Origin: CAYQUC01 sp964420605
Lineage (GTDB): Bacteria > Pseudomonadota > Gammaproteobacteria > UBA6429 > Thiohalophilaceae
DNA length: 15,339 bases
Assembly (NCBI GenBank): GCA_964420605.1
Contig: CAYQUC010000081.1
Coordinates: 1-15,339 of the forward strand
Direction of reading: 5' to 3'
Shown piece after piece: positions 14,937-15,339 of this stretch. Made by a program: the position numbers and the translations under genes. Under the pieces are notes generated by a model. The model saw only the letters and a list, made by a program, of their open reading frames with translations. It ran no database searches and had not been told where the DNA came from. Within the stretch, counting starts at the first letter, position 1; every line of letters starts with the position of its first letter.

Positions 14937-14961
14937 TACAAACTAAAATTAAGGATTCTAA

Positions 14962-15339
14962 ATGAGCAATAAAAATAACAGTTTTAACTCTCGTTCAACT
15001 TTAGCGGTGAACGGAAAAGATTATGAAATTTATCGCTTAGACAGCCTCAAAAATAGTGAACGGCTACCGTTTTCATTAAAAATACTACTCGAAAATTTAT
15101 TGCGCTTTGAAGACAATAAAACCGTCTCAGCCAACGATATTGAAGCACTGAATAATTGGAATGCACAAGCTGAACCCAGTATCGAAATAGCATATCGCCC
15201 TGCTCGAGTATTAATGCAAGACTTCACTGGCGTGCCAGCCGTTGTTGATTTAGCCGCAATGCGTGATGCGATGCGTGACCTCGGCGGTGATCCTGAAAAA
15301 ATTAACCCACTGCAACCAGCGGAGCTAGTTATAGATCAT
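14962..15339 (+). CDS. acnA: Aconitate hydratase A, N-terminal 126 residues (3' end off the window)
   Basis: Aconitase A isomerises citrate to isocitrate, the step before Icd, with a [4Fe-4S] cluster. Only the start is visible: RLPFSLKILLENLLRFED (34-51), then the highly conserved EIAYRPARVLMQDFTGVPAV (75-94), VDLAAMRDAM and the end ELVIDH, the lead-in to the conserved VIDHS segment. This is the AcnA/IRP1 type, not AcnB, which has an N-terminal HEAT-like domain. The cluster cysteines lie beyond the window. An AAGGAT sequence precedes the ATG by about 6 nt. A 135-bp spacer with a stem-loop separates it from hflD, so it probably has its own promoter or leader. Confidence 0.95.
   Translation, partial: MSNKNNSFNSRSTLAVNGKDYEIYRLDSLKNSERLPFSLKILLENLLRFEDNKTVSANDIEALNNWNAQAEPSIEIAYRPARVLMQDFTGVPAVVDLAAMRDAMRDLGGDPEKINPLQPAELVIDH

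Noticed and set aside
14678..14941. 87-codon minus-strand open frame over the hflD end and spacer
   Set aside because: Mostly antisense to the conserved hflD C-terminus; composition looks like a shadow frame and no homology is recognised.
1..15339. Novel defence, mobile or biosynthetic system
   Set aside because: Every sizeable frame outside the shadows matches a conserved core gene in conserved order; no transposase, integrase, toxin-antitoxin or phage signature is visible.

Overview
This window reads as a contiguous piece of an AT-rich gammaproteobacterial chromosome, and the gene order supports that as strongly as the proteins do. The order ftsK - (ald) - trxB - GNAT-like gene - aat - bpt - infA - clpA - clpS - cspD - icd - rluE - nudJ - mnmA - hflD closely matches the ftsK-to-hflD block I recall from Pseudomonas. 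In E. coli the same genes are split between the lrp/trxB/infA/clpA region and the icd/mnmA/hflD region. I cannot name a genus. A run of ten N inside clpA shows that this is a draft, probably scaffolded, assembly.

Layout. Positions 1-1836 (minus) hold the first 612 residues of ftsK, the septal DNA translocase, followed upstream by ald (alanine dehydrogenase, minus). A 200-bp divergent spacer separates ald from a plus-strand run: trxB, a FemAB/GNAT-like gene, aat (leucyl/phenylalanyl-tRNA-protein transferase) and bpt (Asp/Glu leucyltransferase). infA follows with its own leader. On the minus strand are clpA and clpS, convergent to infA; cspD diverges from clpS. icd is convergent to cspD, with a perfect 17-bp hairpin between them. 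Diverging from icd is a tight plus-strand cluster rluE-nudJ-mnmA-hflD, concerned with rRNA and tRNA modification and small-molecule clean-up. The window ends in the first 126 residues of acnA (aconitase A).

How the genes work together. aat and bpt attach Leu/Phe to the N-termini of proteins, creating N-degrons; ClpS recognises these and hands them to the ClpA unfoldase (ClpP is not in the window). Nearly the whole N-degron pathway therefore lies within about 4.6 kb. cspD sits divergently next to clpS, as in E. coli, and the shared spacer carries phased TGTCTA-type repeats around a palindrome. icd and acnA are two consecutive TCA-cycle enzymes flanking the rluE-hflD cluster.

I see no mobile element, CRISPR array, phage gene, tRNA or rRNA, and no novel multigene system: this is conserved core genome. 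The items most worth a second look are small: the assembly gap in clpA, whose two edges fit together perfectly if they overlap by two bases; the repeat architecture between clpS and cspD; an altered Nudix box in NudJ; the missing lrp beside ald; and acnA where purB is usual.
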